Positions 42,901 to 53,538 are shown, counted from the stretch's first letter. The stretch is DNA of 64,000 nt from Bradyrhizobium agreste (GCF_016031625.1 NZ_JACCHP010000005.1:62001-126000), one strand, 5' to 3'. Translations and numbers: made by a program. Notes: a model not told the origin generated them from the sequence alone.

Positions 42901-43173
42901 TCACACCGCCCGCTCCATCCGTCGCGCGCGATAGGTTTGCGGTGACATTAGTGTCAGCTTGCGGAACGCCTTGCCAAAGCTACTCTCGTCCTCGTAGCCG
43001 GCGGCGCGCGCGATGGTCTTGATCGGCTGCGTCGTCGATTCCAGCAGCGTGCGCGCGTGCTCGACACGGCGACGCATGAGGAAAGATTGCGGCGGCTCGT
43101 GCGTGAGTTCTTGGAATTTGCGGTTCAGCGTACGCTCGCTGAGACCGAGCGCGTCGGCCTGGTGCAGGGCGGA
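42901..43173 (-). pseudogene. AraC-family regulator, C-terminal helix-turn-helix fragment
   Basis: About 90 codons on the minus strand read as the double HTH of an AraC/GlxA-type regulator: ALGLSERTLNRKFQELTHEP, MRRRVEHARTLLESTTQPIK, TIARAAGYEDESSFGKAFRK and LTLMSPQTYRARR. An in-frame TGA at 43174-43176 closes the frame immediately upstream and no sensor domain is present. It is the tail of a lost regulator. The gene is too damaged to be expressed as a normal AraC protein. Confidence 0.75.
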
Positions 43174-43309
43174 TCAGGCTTCGGCATGGTCCGCCACTGC
43201 GTCCGCTCAGCCGATCACATCGCCATCCTGCATGGGCATTCCCATTGCGTTGCACAATCGCAATGTTGATCCCCACGCGCAGCATTGAGGTTCATGAGAA
43301 GAATACCAT

Positions 43310-44716
43310 ATGCTCCGCAAGGGAGCCCGTGCCGTGCAGACCATGAAGGCGGCCCTCGTTGCGGCGATCACCGTCGTGGCTTTGATCTGCTGCCTCCTTC
43401 CCAGCTCAGCGGAGGAGAGCAGCCGTGTTGCCCTGGTTGTTTCGATCGACGGGGCGGTTGGCCCGGCGTCAGCCAGCTACGTGCGGGAGGCTTTGGCCAC
43501 GGCGAGCGAACGGCGCGCCGAGGTCGTGCTTCTGAGAATGAACACGCCCGGCGGGCTCAATTCCAGCATGCGCGAGATCATCGCGGATGTGCTCGCCTCG
43601 CCGGTCCCTGTCATTGGCTACGTCGCTCCCTCCGGCGCCCACGCGGCGAGTGCGGGGACCTATATCCTTTATGCGACCCACATCGCGGCGATGGCACCAG
43701 GTACCAACATCGGTGCAGCGACGCCGGTCCAGATTGGCGGGCCGCTGCCGGGCCTGCCGAGCGCCGCACCCGACAAGGATGGCAAAGACAAGAAGGATGA
43801 GCCGAAGGACGCGATGACGGCGAAGGCCACAAACGATGCCGTCGCCTTCATCCGCAGCCTTGCCGAGCTGCGCAACCGCAATGCGGACTGGGCGGAGAAG
43901 GCGGTCCGCGAGGCCGCAACACTCTCTGCCAACGGCGCGCTAGGGGCGCATGCCATTGATCTCGTCGCGCGCGATCAGGCTGAATTGCTGCGGCAGGTGG
44001 ATGGCCGTGTGGTAGAGCTCGCAGGCGGCAGGACGCAACGCCTCGCAACAAAGGATGCTGTCGTCGAAGCCATCGAGCCCGGACGGATATCCCGGTTCCT
44101 GGCGGTCATCACCGACCCGAACGTGGCGTTCATTTTGCTGATGGTCGGCATCTACGGCCTGATCTTCGAGTTCATGTCTCCCGGAGCCGTCGCCCCGGGA
44201 GTCGCCGGCGCGATCTGCCTGCTGATCGGCCTCTATGCGCTCAATTTGCTGCCGATCAACTATGCCGGCCTCGCCCTGATGCTGGTGGGACTCGTGCTTC
44301 TCACCGTCGAAGCCTTCAACCCGACCGTGGTGATCGGCTTCGGCGGGATCATCGCTTTCGTGCTGGGAGCAATGATGCTCTTCAGGAGCGAGGCGCCTGG
44401 GTACCAACTGTCGTGGTGGGTGATCGGCACCGCTGCGGTCGTGTTCAGCGGCTTTGCTCTGGTCGTGCTTGGTTCGCTTCGGCGCGTCCGCAAAGCTCCT
44501 GCGCGGGTCGGCGCACAGGCCATGCGCGGCTTGCCCGCCGAGGTTCTCGACTGGAACGGGAACGAAGGTCATGTCTTCGCCCATGGTGAGCGCTGGCAGG
44601 CGCGCGGCGCCGAAACCTTCATGCCCGGAGAGACGGTGGAGGTCGCCAATGTCGTCGACCTGACGCTGCTGATACGCCGCACACCCGCCCGGACGGGCGA
44701 GGGAGGTACATCATGA
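43310..44716 (+). CDS. NfeD family membrane-bound serine protease (ClpP class)
   Basis: A 468-residue long-form NfeD protein (457 if started at the ATG at 43343). It has an N-terminal signal/anchor ([20 protein letters not shown]), a ClpP-like protease domain with [14 protein letters not shown] and the nucleophile-type [13 protein letters not shown], four helices in the middle (for example [18 protein letters not shown]), and a C-terminal OB-fold domain ([20 protein letters not shown]). Long NfeD proteins cleave or partner with the stomatin encoded next door; the genes overlap by four bases (ATGA), so they are translationally coupled. Confidence 0.9.
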   Translation: MLRKGARAVQTMKAALVAAITVVALICCLLPSSAEESSRVALVVSIDGAVGPASASYVREALATASERRAEVVLLRMNTPGGLNSSMREIIADVLASPVPVIGYVAPSGAHAASAGTYILYATHIAAMAPGTNIGAATPVQIGGPLPGLPSAAPDKDGKDKKDEPKDAMTAKATNDAVAFIRSLAELRNRNADWAEKAVREAATLSANGALGAHAIDLVARDQAELLRQVDGRVVELAGGRTQRLATKDAVVEAIEPGRISRFLAVITDPNVAFILLMVGIYGLIFEFMSPGAVAPGVAGAICLLIGLYALNLLPINYAGLALMLVGLVLLTVEAFNPTVVIGFGGIIAFVLGAMMLFRSEAPGYQLSWWVIGTAAVVFSGFALVVLGSLRRVRKAPARVGAQAMRGLPAEVLDWNGNEGHVFAHGERWQARGAETFMPGETVEVANVVDLTLLIRRTPARTGEGGTS

Positions 44717-45474
44717 TGCTGGAATATCTGACGTATGCGGCGCTTGCGCTGCTTGTCATCGTGTTTCTATCCCAGGCTATTCGAATCCTGCGCGAATACG
44801 AGCGCGGCGTCGTCTTCACGCTCGGCCGCTTTACCGGTGTGAAGGGTCCGGGCCTCATCCTCCTCATTCCGATCGTGCAGCAACTCGTCAAGGTCGATCT
44901 GCGGGTGATGGTGCAGGTGGTGCCGCCGCAGGACGTGATTTCGCGAGACAACGTCTCCGTCAAGGTCAACGCCGTCCTGTACTTCCGCATCGTCGACCCC
45001 GAGCGCGCCATCATCAAAGTCGGTGACTACATGGCGGCGACCAGCCAGCTCGCCCAGACCACGTTGCGTTCGGTGCTCGGCAAGCATGAGCTCGACGAGA
45101 TGCTTGCCGAGCGCGACAGGTTGAACGCCGATATCCAGGAGATCCTCGACAAGCAGACTGACGTCTGGGGCATCAAGGTCACCGGCATAGAGATCAAGGA
45201 CGTCGATATCAATGAAACCATGGTTCGCGCGATTGCCAAACAGGCTGAGGCGGAGCGCCTGCGGCGGGCCAAGGTGATCAATGCGATGGGCGAGCAGCAG
45301 GCCGCCGAAAAGCTCGTCGAAGCCGGCCGGATCCTGGCGCAGGAGCCTCAGGCAATGCAGCTGCGTTACTTCGCGGCGCTGCACGACATCGCCGGTGAAC
45401 GCTCGTCGACCGTGGTGTTTCCGCTTCCCACCGGCCTGCTCGACCATTTGATGCCGCGGCCTAACAACCCGTAA
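44713..45474 (+). CDS. Slipin (stomatin/prohibitin SPFH family)
   Basis: A 253-residue SPFH protein. An N-terminal membrane hairpin ([20 protein letters not shown]) is followed by the stomatin pattern: [60 protein letters not shown] and the coiled [20 protein letters not shown]. Slipins form oligomeric membrane scaffolds and are substrates or partners of NfeD proteases. The overlap with the upstream gene indicates a fixed stoichiometric pair. Confidence 0.93.
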   Translation: MMLEYLTYAALALLVIVFLSQAIRILREYERGVVFTLGRFTGVKGPGLILLIPIVQQLVKVDLRVMVQVVPPQDVISRDNVSVKVNAVLYFRIVDPERAIIKVGDYMAATSQLAQTTLRSVLGKHELDEMLAERDRLNADIQEILDKQTDVWGIKVTGIEIKDVDINETMVRAIAKQAEAERLRRAKVINAMGEQQAAEKLVEAGRILAQEPQAMQLRYFAALHDIAGERSSTVVFPLPTGLLDHLMPRPNNP

Positions 45475-45562
45475 CAGAAAGCGGAGGTGCTGATCGCGAG
45501 CGGCGTCACTGCTCCGGCCGAGCTGCAGCGGCGACGTGGTAGCGGTCGAGACTTCTCAAACG

Positions 45563-45592
45563 AAAAGGCGCCTCCTTCCGGAAGCGCCTTTT
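45563..45592. terminator. Bidirectional terminator between slipin and glnA
   Basis: AAAAGGCGC (45563-45571) pairs with GCGCCTTTT (45584-45592). A-rich on one side and T-rich on the other, it can stop both the rightward slipin transcript and the leftward glnA transcript. Confidence 0.82.
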
Positions 45593-45617
45593 GCCTGTCT
45601 CGTCCTGAGCGGGCCGC

Positions 45618-47027
45618 TCAGCCCGAATAGTACATGTCGAACTCGACCGGGTGCGGGGTCATCTCGAAGCGCTCGACCTCGGTCATCTTCAGCTCGATAT
45701 AGGCGTCGATGAAGTCGTCGTCGAACACGCCGCCGGCCTTGAGGAAGGCGCGGTCCTTGTCGAGGTTTTCAAGCGCCTCGCGAAGCGAGCCGCACACGGT
45801 CGGAATCTGCTTCAGCTCTTCCTTCGGCAGGTCGTAGAGGTCCTTGTCCATCGCTGGGCCCGGATCGATCTTGTTCTTGATGCCGTCGAGGCCGGCCATC
45901 AGCATCGCGGCGAAGCCGAGATAGGGATTGGCGAGCGGATCGGGGAAGCGCACCTCGACGCGCTTGGCCTTCGGCGAAGCGGTGTAGGGGATGCGGCAGG
46001 AGGCCGAGCGGTTGCGCGCGGAATAGGCGAGCAGCACGGGGGCCTCATAGCCCGGGACCAGACGCTTGTAGGAGTTGGTCGACGGGTTGGTGAAGGCGTT
46101 GATCGCCTTGGCGTGCTTGATGATGCCGCCGATATACTGCAGGCAGGTCTCCGACAGATCGGCGTACTTGTTGCCGGCGAACACCGGCTTGCCGTCCTTC
46201 CAGATCGACTGGTGCACGTGCATGCCCGAGCCGTTGTCGCCGAAGACCGGCTTCGGCATGAAGGTGGCGGTCTTGCCGTAGATGTGCGCGACCTGGTGGA
46301 TGCAGTACTTGTAGATCTGGATGTGGTCGGCCATCAGCGTGAGCGTGTCGAACTTCATGCCGAGCTCGTGCTGGGCGGAAGCGACCTCGTGGTGATGCTT
46401 CTCGACCTTGACGCCCATCTTGGCCATGGCACCCAGCATCTCCGAGCGCATGTCCTGCACGGAGTCCTGCGGCGGAACCGGGAAATAGCCGCCCTTGGTG
46501 CGGACGCGGTGGCCGAGATTGCCGCCTTCATATTCGGTGTCGGAGTTGGTCGGCAGCTCCGAGGAGTCGAGGCGGAAGCCGGTGTTGTAGGGGGTGGCCG
46601 AGAAGCGCACGTCGTCGAACACGAAGAACTCGGCTTCGGGGCCGACGAACACGGCGTCGCCCACGCCCATCGACTTCACCATCGCCTCGGCCTTCTTGGC
46701 GATGCCGCGGGGGTCGCGGTTGTAGGGCTCGCCGGTGGTCGGCTCGAGCACGTCGCAGGTGATGACCATGGTGGTCTCGGCGAAGAACGGGTCGATCGTC
46801 GCGGTCACCGGATCGGGCATCAGGCACATGTCGGACTCGTTGATCGCCTTCCAGCCGGCGATTGAGGAGCCGTCGAACATCGTCCCTTCGGCGAAGATGT
46901 CTTCATCGATCATGCTGACGTCGAACGTGACGTGCTGCCACTTGCCGCGCGGATCGGTGAAGCGCAGGTCGACGTACTTCACGTCGTTGTCCTTGATCGA
47001 TTTCAGGACGTCTTTGGCGGTCTTCAT
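45618..47027 (-). CDS. glnA: Glutamine synthetase type I
   Basis: A 469-residue GS-I. It forms glutamine from glutamate, ammonia and ATP as a dodecamer. Signatures seen are the N-terminal [18 protein letters not shown], the latch [12 protein letters not shown], the metal/glutamate site [16 protein letters not shown], the [14 protein letters not shown] loop (here [17 protein letters not shown]), [17 protein letters not shown] and [10 protein letters not shown]. The adenylylation tyrosine is in [12 protein letters not shown], so it is expected to be controlled by GlnE. It lies 151 bases downstream of glnB and has its own leader, so it may be transcribed separately and with glnB. Confidence 0.98.
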   Translation of the reverse strand: MKTAKDVLKSIKDNDVKYVDLRFTDPRGKWQHVTFDVSMIDEDIFAEGTMFDGSSIAGWKAINESDMCLMPDPVTATIDPFFAETTMVITCDVLEPTTGEPYNRDPRGIAKKAEAMVKSMGVGDAVFVGPEAEFFVFDDVRFSATPYNTGFRLDSSELPTNSDTEYEGGNLGHRVRTKGGYFPVPPQDSVQDMRSEMLGAMAKMGVKVEKHHHEVASAQHELGMKFDTLTLMADHIQIYKYCIHQVAHIYGKTATFMPKPVFGDNGSGMHVHQSIWKDGKPVFAGNKYADLSETCLQYIGGIIKHAKAINAFTNPSTNSYKRLVPGYEAPVLLAYSARNRSASCRIPYTASPKAKRVEVRFPDPLANPYLGFAAMLMAGLDGIKNKIDPGPAMDKDLYDLPKEELKQIPTVCGSLREALENLDKDRAFLKAGGVFDDDFIDAYIELKMTEVERFEMTPHPVEFDMYYSG

Positions 47028-47178
47028 GCATACCCCTTATGGCTCTGCGGGTCGGTTTCCAGGTGAGCAGGATTGTTCTCGCTTTTGGCGAGTTCGCGCG
47101 ACCGCACAAACGAAATCAGGCCGCCGAAGCAGCCTTATTTCTTGTCAGAGTGTCGCAAAATGCGGGATAGCACCCGGC

Positions 47179-47574
<396 letters not shown>

Positions 47575-47690
47575 TCAACGCACGATCTTGTCTTCTCTAT
47601 GCCGGGATCCCTGACCAGTCCGGCAACAACGGCCGGCCACGCCCTTCAAGATGTCAGTGAGCACGACGAACCGAAGCGGCTTCCTCGAAA

Positions 47691-47706
47691 GCAGGGTCTA
47701 TGCCAA
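47691..47706 (-). promoter_or_regulatory. Sigma-54 (-24/-12) promoter of glnB
   Basis: On the minus strand TGGCATAGACCCTGCT matches the TGGCAC-N5-TTGCW pattern with GG and GC at the obligatory spacing. The C at consensus position 6 is T. Transcription would begin near 47680, giving a ~160-base leader. I could not find a convincing paired NtrC site by eye. Confidence 0.65.
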
Positions 47707-47898
47707 GTTGCAAATGCCCTGGTTATCGGAGCGTTATCAGCCCTTTAACGAGCATCTCTGAGTGATGGTGCCGACCTGCGCAAAATACCGAAGACTACGA
47801 AATAGGCAAACGGTTCAATTTGTGTGCAGATCGACGTTCCCGCCGCCGGATCGGCGCCAAAAATGCCTGTTCATGAGGCTTTTGTACTAGGAAGTGGC

Positions 47899-49398
47899 AT
47901 GGAAGTTCTGACCAACGCCGAAATGCAGCGCGCCGACCAGCTCGCCATCGCGGCCGGCACGCCCGGTTTCAAGCTGATGCTGAGCGCCGGCCAGGCGGTC
48001 GCCGAGGCCGCCCGTGGCTTGGTGGAGGAGGGGCCGATCCTGATCGTGGCCGGACCCGGCAACAATGGCGGGGACGGCTTCGTCGCCGCCGCCGAGCTCG
48101 CCGCGCAGGGGCGCGAGGTCTCGGTGATCCTGATGTGCGAGCGCGACCAGCTCCAGGGCGATGCCGCTTCCGCCGCGCGCGGCTGGAAGCATCCGGTGCT
48201 GCCGTTCAACCCGCAGGCGATCGGCAGACCTGCGCTGATCATCGATGCGCTGTTCGGCGCGGGCCTCAGCCGCTCTATCGGGGGCGAGGCGCGGGAGATG
48301 ATCGAGGCGATCAACGCCAACGGTGCTCCGGTGCTGGCGGTGGATTTGCCGAGCGGCATCAACGGCACTAGCGCGGCCGTGATGGGCGTGGCGGTGAACG
48401 CCACCGAGACCGTGACCTTCTTCCGCAAGAAACCGGCGCACCTGCTGCTGCCCGGGCGTGTGCATTGCGGCCGCGTGCGCGTTGCCGACATCGGCATCGA
48501 TGCGCAGGTGCTGGAGAAGATCGCGCCGCAGACCTTCGAAAATGATCTGGATGTCTGGGGCGGGGCCTTTCCGGTCCCGCGCATCGACGGCCACAAATAC
48601 GCGCGCGGCCACGTGCTCGCGGTCTCGGGCGACGCAGCCGCAACCGGCGCGGCGCGGCTCGCCGCCCGCGGCGCACTGCGCGCCGGTGCAGGCCTCGTGA
48701 CGCTGGCGAGCCCGCGCGATGCGCTCGCGATCAACGCGAGCGCGCTCACCGCGGTAATGGTGCGCCCCGTCGACAGCGCGATCGAGTTCGGCGAGCTGCT
48801 CGGCGACAAGCGCTACAACACCTGCATCATCGGTCCCGGTGCGGGCATCGGTGAGCGCACCTGCGACATGGTCCACACCGCGCTTGCCGCACAACGGCAT
48901 CTGGTGCTGGACGCGGACGCGCTGACCAGCTTTGCGGCAACACCAGAGCACCTGTTTGAAGCGATCAAATCCTCGCAGGACAACGCGGTGGTGCTGACCC
49001 CGCATGAAGGCGAGTTCCCGCGCCTGTTCTCCGACCTCAGCAACAAGCATCCCGGCCGCTCCAAGCTCGAGCGCGTCCGCACCGCCGCCGAGCGCTCCGG
49101 CGCCGTCGTGCTGCTGAAGGGCCCGGACACCACCGTCGCCGCCCCCGACGGCCGCGCCACCATCGCCACCAATGCGCCGCCCTGGCTCGCCACGGCCGGC
49201 GCCGGCGACGTGCTGTCCGGGATCATCGCCGGGCTCTTGGCGCAGGGCGTGCCGGCGTTCGAGGCCGCCAGCATCGGCGTCTGGATGCACGGCGAGGCGG
49301 CGAGCGAAGCCGGCCCGGGTCTGATCGCGGAGGATCTGGCCGAGACGCTGCCGGCCGTGCACCGGCGGATCTATGATGTGCTGGGCGTGGAGTACTGA
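47899..49398 (+). CDS. nnr: Bifunctional NAD(P)H-hydrate epimerase / ADP-dependent hydrate dehydratase
   Basis: A 499-residue fusion of the two NAD(P)HX-repair enzymes. The N-terminal YjeF_N epimerase has ILIVAGPGNNGGDGFVAAAE and PVLAVDLPSGINGTS. The C-terminal YjeF_C ribokinase-like dehydratase has HVLAVSGDAAATGAARLAAR, VVLTPHEGEFPRLF and the NAxPWLATAGAGDVLSGII motif (seen as WLATAGAGDVLSGIIAG). Together they restore hydrated NADH and NADPH. The ATG at 47899, behind AGGAAG, trims an unrelated extension. Divergent from glnB. Confidence 0.95.
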   Translation: MEVLTNAEMQRADQLAIAAGTPGFKLMLSAGQAVAEAARGLVEEGPILIVAGPGNNGGDGFVAAAELAAQGREVSVILMCERDQLQGDAASAARGWKHPVLPFNPQAIGRPALIIDALFGAGLSRSIGGEAREMIEAINANGAPVLAVDLPSGINGTSAAVMGVAVNATETVTFFRKKPAHLLLPGRVHCGRVRVADIGIDAQVLEKIAPQTFENDLDVWGGAFPVPRIDGHKYARGHVLAVSGDAAATGAARLAARGALRAGAGLVTLASPRDALAINASALTAVMVRPVDSAIEFGELLGDKRYNTCIIGPGAGIGERTCDMVHTALAAQRHLVLDADALTSFAATPEHLFEAIKSSQDNAVVLTPHEGEFPRLFSDLSNKHPGRSKLERVRTAAERSGAVVLLKGPDTTVAAPDGRATIATNAPPWLATAGAGDVLSGIIAGLLAQGVPAFEAASIGVWMHGEAASEAGPGLIAEDLAETLPAVHRRIYDVLGVEY

Positions 49399-49402
49399 AC
49401 GT

Positions 49403-50704
49403 TCACTCCACCCCATACCAGCGCACCAGGCGCGGTGCGGCCCAGTCGGTCGCGACGGATTCGATCAGCCAGCGTCCGGGTGAGGTCGCGGCAAACGCGA
49501 TGCGCTGGGTCTGCCCGGGCTCGATCGCGAGCGTGTCGAGCCAGTAGGGCTTCCAGCCGTCGTCGAGCTTGTCGAGCAGCCGGAAATGGTGGCCGTGCAG
49601 GTGAAACACGGTGGTGATCGGGGCAGGGTTCTGCAGGGCCAGCACCACGGTGCGGCCGGTTCTGGCGCGGAAGGCGGGGGCGGAGGCGGTGGAGAAGGTC
49701 GCGGGCCGAACCCAGCCGGAATCGGTAGCGCCGAGCGCGACATCGAACCGCAGGGCACCTCTCAGATCGAGCTTCTCGGGGAGATCGTTCGACGGAAGCG
49801 GTTGCGGCGGCGACAGCGGGGCGCGCTCCAGCTTCCCGGAGATGGTCAGGTTTCCGACCTGGCGCGCCTCCATGCCGTCATGGAGCAGAAATGGGGCCGA
49901 GGCGGCCGCATCGACGAAGGCGTCGGCCCGCGCGCCCGGGGCCAGCACCAACGCGCCGTTGCGCGCGGGAAACGGCACGGCCGGCTGGCCGTCCAGGGCC
50001 ATCACGTTGACCTCGTGGTTTTCCAATTTGATCGCGAGAGCAGAGCGTTGCGAGCCGTTGATAAAGCGCAGCCGCAGCCGCTCGCCCGCCGAAGCTGAGA
50101 GTTCGAATGAAGTCTTGCCGTTGATTGTATAAAGCGGTGTCGTGTCCTTCGGGTCCTGGCCCGGCGGGACCGCGGTGCCATCCGGCCGCAGCCGCCATTC
50201 CTCGATCAACAGGATCTCGTCGCGATCGACGGCGACCGCGCCGGTTTCGGCCACGATGATCGGAAGCGCGCGTGCGGGCTGCCTCAGGCCGTCCTCGAAG
50301 AGGCGGAAGTCGGCCAGCAGGGTCCCTGCATTAGACATTGAAATAATTGACGTTTCCGTCGTATCCGGCGGTGCCGGGGCGCGGCCGCGGAGCGGGTCGG
50401 CCGCCATCGGCGCGTGAAGGCCGTACCAGACTGGCGCAAGCGGCACAGGCAGGTTGTTGCTGAAGACCACCTGGCAGCGGTCGAAGCGCTTGAGACGCAC
50501 GTCCCCGATATGGCTTACGGCGGCCAGCTCCCAGATCGGTGTAGCCGACTGACCCGGTCTCAGGGACAGCGTTGCCGGCCTCGCCTGCAGCGCGAGCTGG
50601 GCCGTCACAAGCCCGCCTGCGCCGCCGGCGATCAGCCCGGCTGCCGAGGCTCCGAGGCCTGCCAAAACCTCCCGTCTGTTCGGGTCAGAAATCCGCGTTG
50701 TCAT
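49403..50704 (-). CDS. Multicopper-oxidase-fold protein lacking copper ligands (SufI/FtsP-like)
   Basis: A 433-residue Tat-exported protein: RREVLAGLGASAAGLIAGGA carries the twin-arginine signal. Three cupredoxin domains follow. In multicopper oxidases the first site is HWHG; here the region reads APVWYGLHAPM. The third-domain HLHGHHFRLLD (~368) survives, but the C-terminal HCHIxxH site is replaced by RWLIESVATDWAAP. Without Cys and the trinuclear histidines it cannot be an oxidase. E. coli FtsP (SufI) is a similar copper-free, Tat-exported protein that supports division under stress, which makes it the best comparison. Convergent with nnr, four bases apart. Confidence 0.78.
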   Translation of the reverse strand: MTTRISDPNRREVLAGLGASAAGLIAGGAGGLVTAQLALQARPATLSLRPGQSATPIWELAAVSHIGDVRLKRFDRCQVVFSNNLPVPLAPVWYGLHAPMAADPLRGRAPAPPDTTETSIISMSNAGTLLADFRLFEDGLRQPARALPIIVAETGAVAVDRDEILLIEEWRLRPDGTAVPPGQDPKDTTPLYTINGKTSFELSASAGERLRLRFINGSQRSALAIKLENHEVNVMALDGQPAVPFPARNGALVLAPGARADAFVDAAASAPFLLHDGMEARQVGNLTISGKLERAPLSPPQPLPSNDLPEKLDLRGALRFDVALGATDSGWVRPATFSTASAPAFRARTGRTVVLALQNPAPITTVFHLHGHHFRLLDKLDDGWKPYWLDTLAIEPGQTQRIAFAATSPGRWLIESVATDWAAPRLVRWYGVE

Positions 50705-50783
50705 GGCACGATCCGGACCACGCCGTGCTGGATAAGTCCAGCCGTCGTGCCTATTTGAAGCCTGCCTCCGTCAGGCCATTTTT

Positions 50784-50814
50784 TTGCTGCGAACAGTCAG
50801 GCGCATGCTATAAG
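50784..50814 (+). promoter_or_regulatory. Candidate promoter of tRNA-Leu
   Basis: TTGCTG (50784-50789) and TATAAG (50809-50814) lie 19 bases apart, about 45 bases before the tRNA. The spacing is wider than ideal. Confidence 0.35.
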
Positions 50815-50858
50815 CCCGGCCGCCCGCGGCATCGCGGCCGGTCTTGATGCAAATTCAC

Positions 50859-50943
50859 GCGGGCGTGGCGGAACTGGTAGACGCGCTGGATTTAGGTTCC
50901 AGTGACGAAAGTTGTGGGGGTTCGAGTCCCTCCGCCCGCACCA
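50859..50943 (+). tRNA. tRNA-Leu (anticodon UAG)
   Basis: The acceptor stem GCGGGCG pairs with CGCCCGC, followed by A and an encoded CCA at 50941-50943. The anticodon stem CTGGA/TCCAG holds the loop TTTAGGT, giving anticodon TAG. A long variable arm (TGACGAAAGTTGT) marks a class II tRNA, and GGTTCGAGTCC is the T-arm. It reads CUA/CUG-type leucine codons. It lies just before tig. Confidence 0.97.
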
Positions 50944-51117
50944 AGCGCTTATCGCGTTTGCACGGATTACGAGGCCTGCTTCCGCGCGGATGATCGTCCG
51001 CAGGAAGCGGGTCCGATGAACCACCGGCGTGGAGGCGTTTGCCTCGCGCCGGATCGATTAATGACAGCGTCCCGACGCGCGACGTGCCGGGGCCGAACGA
51101 AAAGAAGATTGGACGCC

Positions 51118-52479
51118 ATGCAGGTCACAGAAACCCTCTCGGAAGGTTTGAAGCACGAGTTCAAGATCAGCGTTCCCGCGTCTGATCTCGATGCCAAGGC
51201 CGGCGCCAAGCTCGTCGACCTCAAGGACAAGGTCCGCATCAACGGCTTCCGTCCGGGCAAGGTGCCGGTCTCGCACCTGAAGAAGGTCTATGGCCGCTCG
51301 GTGATGGCCGAGACCATCGACCAGACCATCCGCGACACCAACACGCAGCTGTTCTCCGAGCGCGGCTTCCGTCTCGCGACCGAGCCGAAGATCACCATGC
51401 CGACGGAGCAGAAGGACGTCGAGGAGCTGCTGAGCGGCAAGACGGATCTGACCTACACGGTCGCCATCGAGGTGGTGCCGGCGATCGCGCTCGCCGACTT
51501 CAAGAGCTTCCAGGTCGAGAAGCCCGTTGCCGAGGTCACCGACGCCGACGTCGACGAGGCGATCAAGCGCATCGCCGATTCCAACCGCACCTTTGCCGCC
51601 AGAGGCGAGGGCGCCAAGGCGGAACAGGGCGACCGCGTCACCATCAACTTCAAGGGCACCATCAACGGTGAAGTCTTCGAGGGCGGCACCGGCGAGGGCA
51701 TCCAGGTCGTGATCGGCTCGAACAGCTTCATCCCGGGCTTCGAGGAGCAACTGATCGGGATCGGCGCGGGTGAGACGCGTACGCTGAAAGTGTCGTTCCC
51801 GAAGAACTACATGAACGACAAGCTCGCCGGCCAGCCGGCGGAGTTCGAGACCACCGCGACCCTGATCGAGGCGCCGCAGGACCTCGCAATCGACGACGAG
51901 TTCGCCAAGTCGCTCGGCCTGGAATCGCTGGACAAGCTGAAGGAGGCCGCACGCGAGCGGCTGACTGCGGAGTTCGCCACCGCCACGCGCCAACGCGTCA
52001 AGCGCGCGCTGCTCGACCGCCTCGACGAGGCCCATCGCTTCGAGGCTCCGCCCTCGCTGGTGGACGAGGAGTTCAATCTGATGTGGAACTCGGTCAAGGC
52101 GGAGATGGACTCCGCCGGCAAGACCTTTGCCGACGAGGACACCACCGAGGAGAAGGCGAAGGAGGAGTATCGCAAGATCGCCGATCGCCGCGTGCGGCTC
52201 GGCCTCGTGCTCTCCGAGATCGGCGAGAAGAACAAGATCACCGTGACCGACGACGAGGTCGGCCGCGCCGTGATCGAGCGCGCGCGCTCGATGCCCGGTC
52301 GCGAGAAGGAGGTCTGGGACTTCTACCGCAACAACGCCCAGGCGCTCGCCCAGCTTCGTGCGCCGATCTATGAGGACAAGGTGGTCGACTTCATCCTCGA
52401 GCTCGCCAACGTGACCGAGACGAAGGTCTCCCGCGAGGACCTCTACAAGGACGACGACGCGGAAAAGACCGCGGCCTGA
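51118..52479 (+). CDS. tig: Trigger factor (ribosome-associated chaperone)
   Basis: A 453-residue chaperone starting at the ATG at 51118 ([20 protein letters not shown]). The ribosome-binding signature GFRPGKVP is in the N-terminal domain. The FKBP-type PPIase domain is at ~150-250 ([40 protein letters not shown]). A long helical C-terminal domain ends in an acidic DDDAEKTAA tail. It shields nascent chains at the tunnel exit. The open frame extends upstream through the tRNA, but that part is not protein. It is followed by a terminator, then clpP. Confidence 0.97.
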   Translation: MQVTETLSEGLKHEFKISVPASDLDAKAGAKLVDLKDKVRINGFRPGKVPVSHLKKVYGRSVMAETIDQTIRDTNTQLFSERGFRLATEPKITMPTEQKDVEELLSGKTDLTYTVAIEVVPAIALADFKSFQVEKPVAEVTDADVDEAIKRIADSNRTFAARGEGAKAEQGDRVTINFKGTINGEVFEGGTGEGIQVVIGSNSFIPGFEEQLIGIGAGETRTLKVSFPKNYMNDKLAGQPAEFETTATLIEAPQDLAIDDEFAKSLGLESLDKLKEAARERLTAEFATATRQRVKRALLDRLDEAHRFEAPPSLVDEEFNLMWNSVKAEMDSAGKTFADEDTTEEKAKEEYRKIADRRVRLGLVLSEIGEKNKITVTDDEVGRAVIERARSMPGREKEVWDFYRNNAQALAQLRAPIYEDKVVDFILELANVTETKVSREDLYKDDDAEKTAA

Positions 52480-52520
52480 AGGGTTTGAGGCAGCTGTCTA
52501 TTAATGATGATCGACGAAGG

Positions 52521-52556
52521 GGCCCAGCTAGCCAGGTGGCCGGCTGGGCCTCTTTG
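52521..52556 (+). terminator. Probable terminator after tig
   Basis: GGCCCAGC (52521-52528) pairs with GCTGGGCC (52543-52550), with an inner GCC/GGC extension, followed by TCTTTG. The T-run is short, so termination may be partial. Confidence 0.65.
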
Positions 52557-52606
52557 TGCGAATCAGCTTCAACTGCCCCTCGGATTAAGCCTTAATGCGC
52601 TCCGCA

Positions 52607-52635
52607 CTTGTCAGAAGCGAATTGGGCTATATCTG
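52607..52635 (+). promoter_or_regulatory. Candidate heat-shock (RpoH-type) promoter of clpP
   Basis: CTTGTC (from 52607) followed 13-14 bases later by CTATATCTG (52627-52635) resembles alphaproteobacterial sigma-32 promoters (CTTG...CYTATNT..G). It lies ~125 bases before clpP, after the tig terminator. Confidence 0.4.
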
Positions 52636-52760
52636 TCGCTACGCCTTCTACCTCTTACCCAAGTTCCTGCATCACAGGACGTCCATTCGCCTCCCGGCCA
52701 ATCCAGCCAAAACTGGCAAGCCCGCCCGGCGGTGTCCGTCTCCGAAACCCTAGGTGACTC

Positions 52761-53396
52761 ATGCGCGATCCGGTTGAAACCTACATGAACCTCGTGCCCA
52801 TGGTGGTCGAGCAGACCAACCGTGGCGAGCGCGCCTACGACATTTTCTCGCGCCTCCTGAAGGAGCGCATCATCTTCGTGACCGGCCCGGTCGAGGACGG
52901 CATGTCGACGCTGATCGTCGCGCAGCTGCTGTTCCTCGAGGCGGAAAATCCGAAGAAGGAAATCTCGATGTACATCAACTCGCCGGGCGGCGTGGTGACG
53001 TCGGGCCTTGCGATCTACGACACGATGCAGTTCATCCGCCCGCCGGTCTCGACCCTGTGCACCGGTCAGGCGGCTTCGATGGGCTCGCTGCTGCTCGCCG
53101 CCGGCGAAAAGGACATGCGCTTCTCGCTGCCGAACGCGCGCATCATGGTGCACCAGCCCTCCGGCGGCTTCCAGGGCCAGGCTACCGACATCATGCTGCA
53201 CGCCCAGGAAATCCTGAACCTGAAGAAGCGGCTCAACGAGATCTACGTCAAGCACACCGGCCAGACCTACAAGTCGATCGAGGATGCGTTGGAACGCGAC
53301 AAGTTCCTCACTGCGAACGACGCCAAGGAGTTCGGCCTGGTCGACAAGGTGATCGACAAGCGCGCCGAGGAGCCGGCGCCGGCGAAAGTCCCGTAG
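52761..53396 (+). CDS. clpP: ATP-dependent Clp protease proteolytic subunit
   Basis: A 211-residue serine protease of the ClpP family. The catalytic triad is Ser106 ([11 protein letters not shown]), His131 ([11 protein letters not shown]) and Asp180 (LERDKFLT). It begins [20 protein letters not shown], the usual rhizobial propeptide-bearing N terminus. Fourteen subunits form the chamber that degrades proteins fed by ClpX or ClpA. It lies between tig and clpX in the conserved order and is followed by its own terminator. Confidence 0.98.
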   Translation: MRDPVETYMNLVPMVVEQTNRGERAYDIFSRLLKERIIFVTGPVEDGMSTLIVAQLLFLEAENPKKEISMYINSPGGVVTSGLAIYDTMQFIRPPVSTLCTGQAASMGSLLLAAGEKDMRFSLPNARIMVHQPSGGFQGQATDIMLHAQEILNLKKRLNEIYVKHTGQTYKSIEDALERDKFLTANDAKEFGLVDKVIDKRAEEPAPAKVP

Positions 53397-53504
53397 CACT
53401 ACTGGGGCGTCACGACGATCCCTCGGTTTGCCGTGGACCCGTCAGGGCGGCGTTCACGTTAGGTGTGCGCGCGCGCGGTGCAAAACGCGGTTTTGCGTCC
53501 TGAG

Positions 53505-53538
53505 ACAAGCAGAAAGTTCCGCTTTCGTGCTTGTTTTT
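53505..53538 (+). terminator. Rho-independent terminator of clpP
   Basis: ACAAGCA-GAAAG pairs with CTTTC-(G)-TGCTTGT with one bulged base and a five-base loop, then TTTTT. A second small palindrome, GCAAAAC/GTTTTGC, lies just before at 53480-53496. clpP and clpX are thus mainly separate transcripts. Confidence 0.8.

Noticed and set aside
42660..43022. 120-codon frame on the + strand
   Set aside because: It overlaps the AraC fragment antisense, has no ribosome site and no recognisable domain.
45651..46865. 404-codon frame antisense to glnA
   Set aside because: Same artefact: a shadow of glnA with no ribosome site or domain.
50859..50943. tRNA-Leu as an island attachment site
   Set aside because: No integrase, duplicated tRNA 3' end or foreign gene cluster lies beside it; tig follows in its conserved place. 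The same holds for tRNA-Val at 58374.
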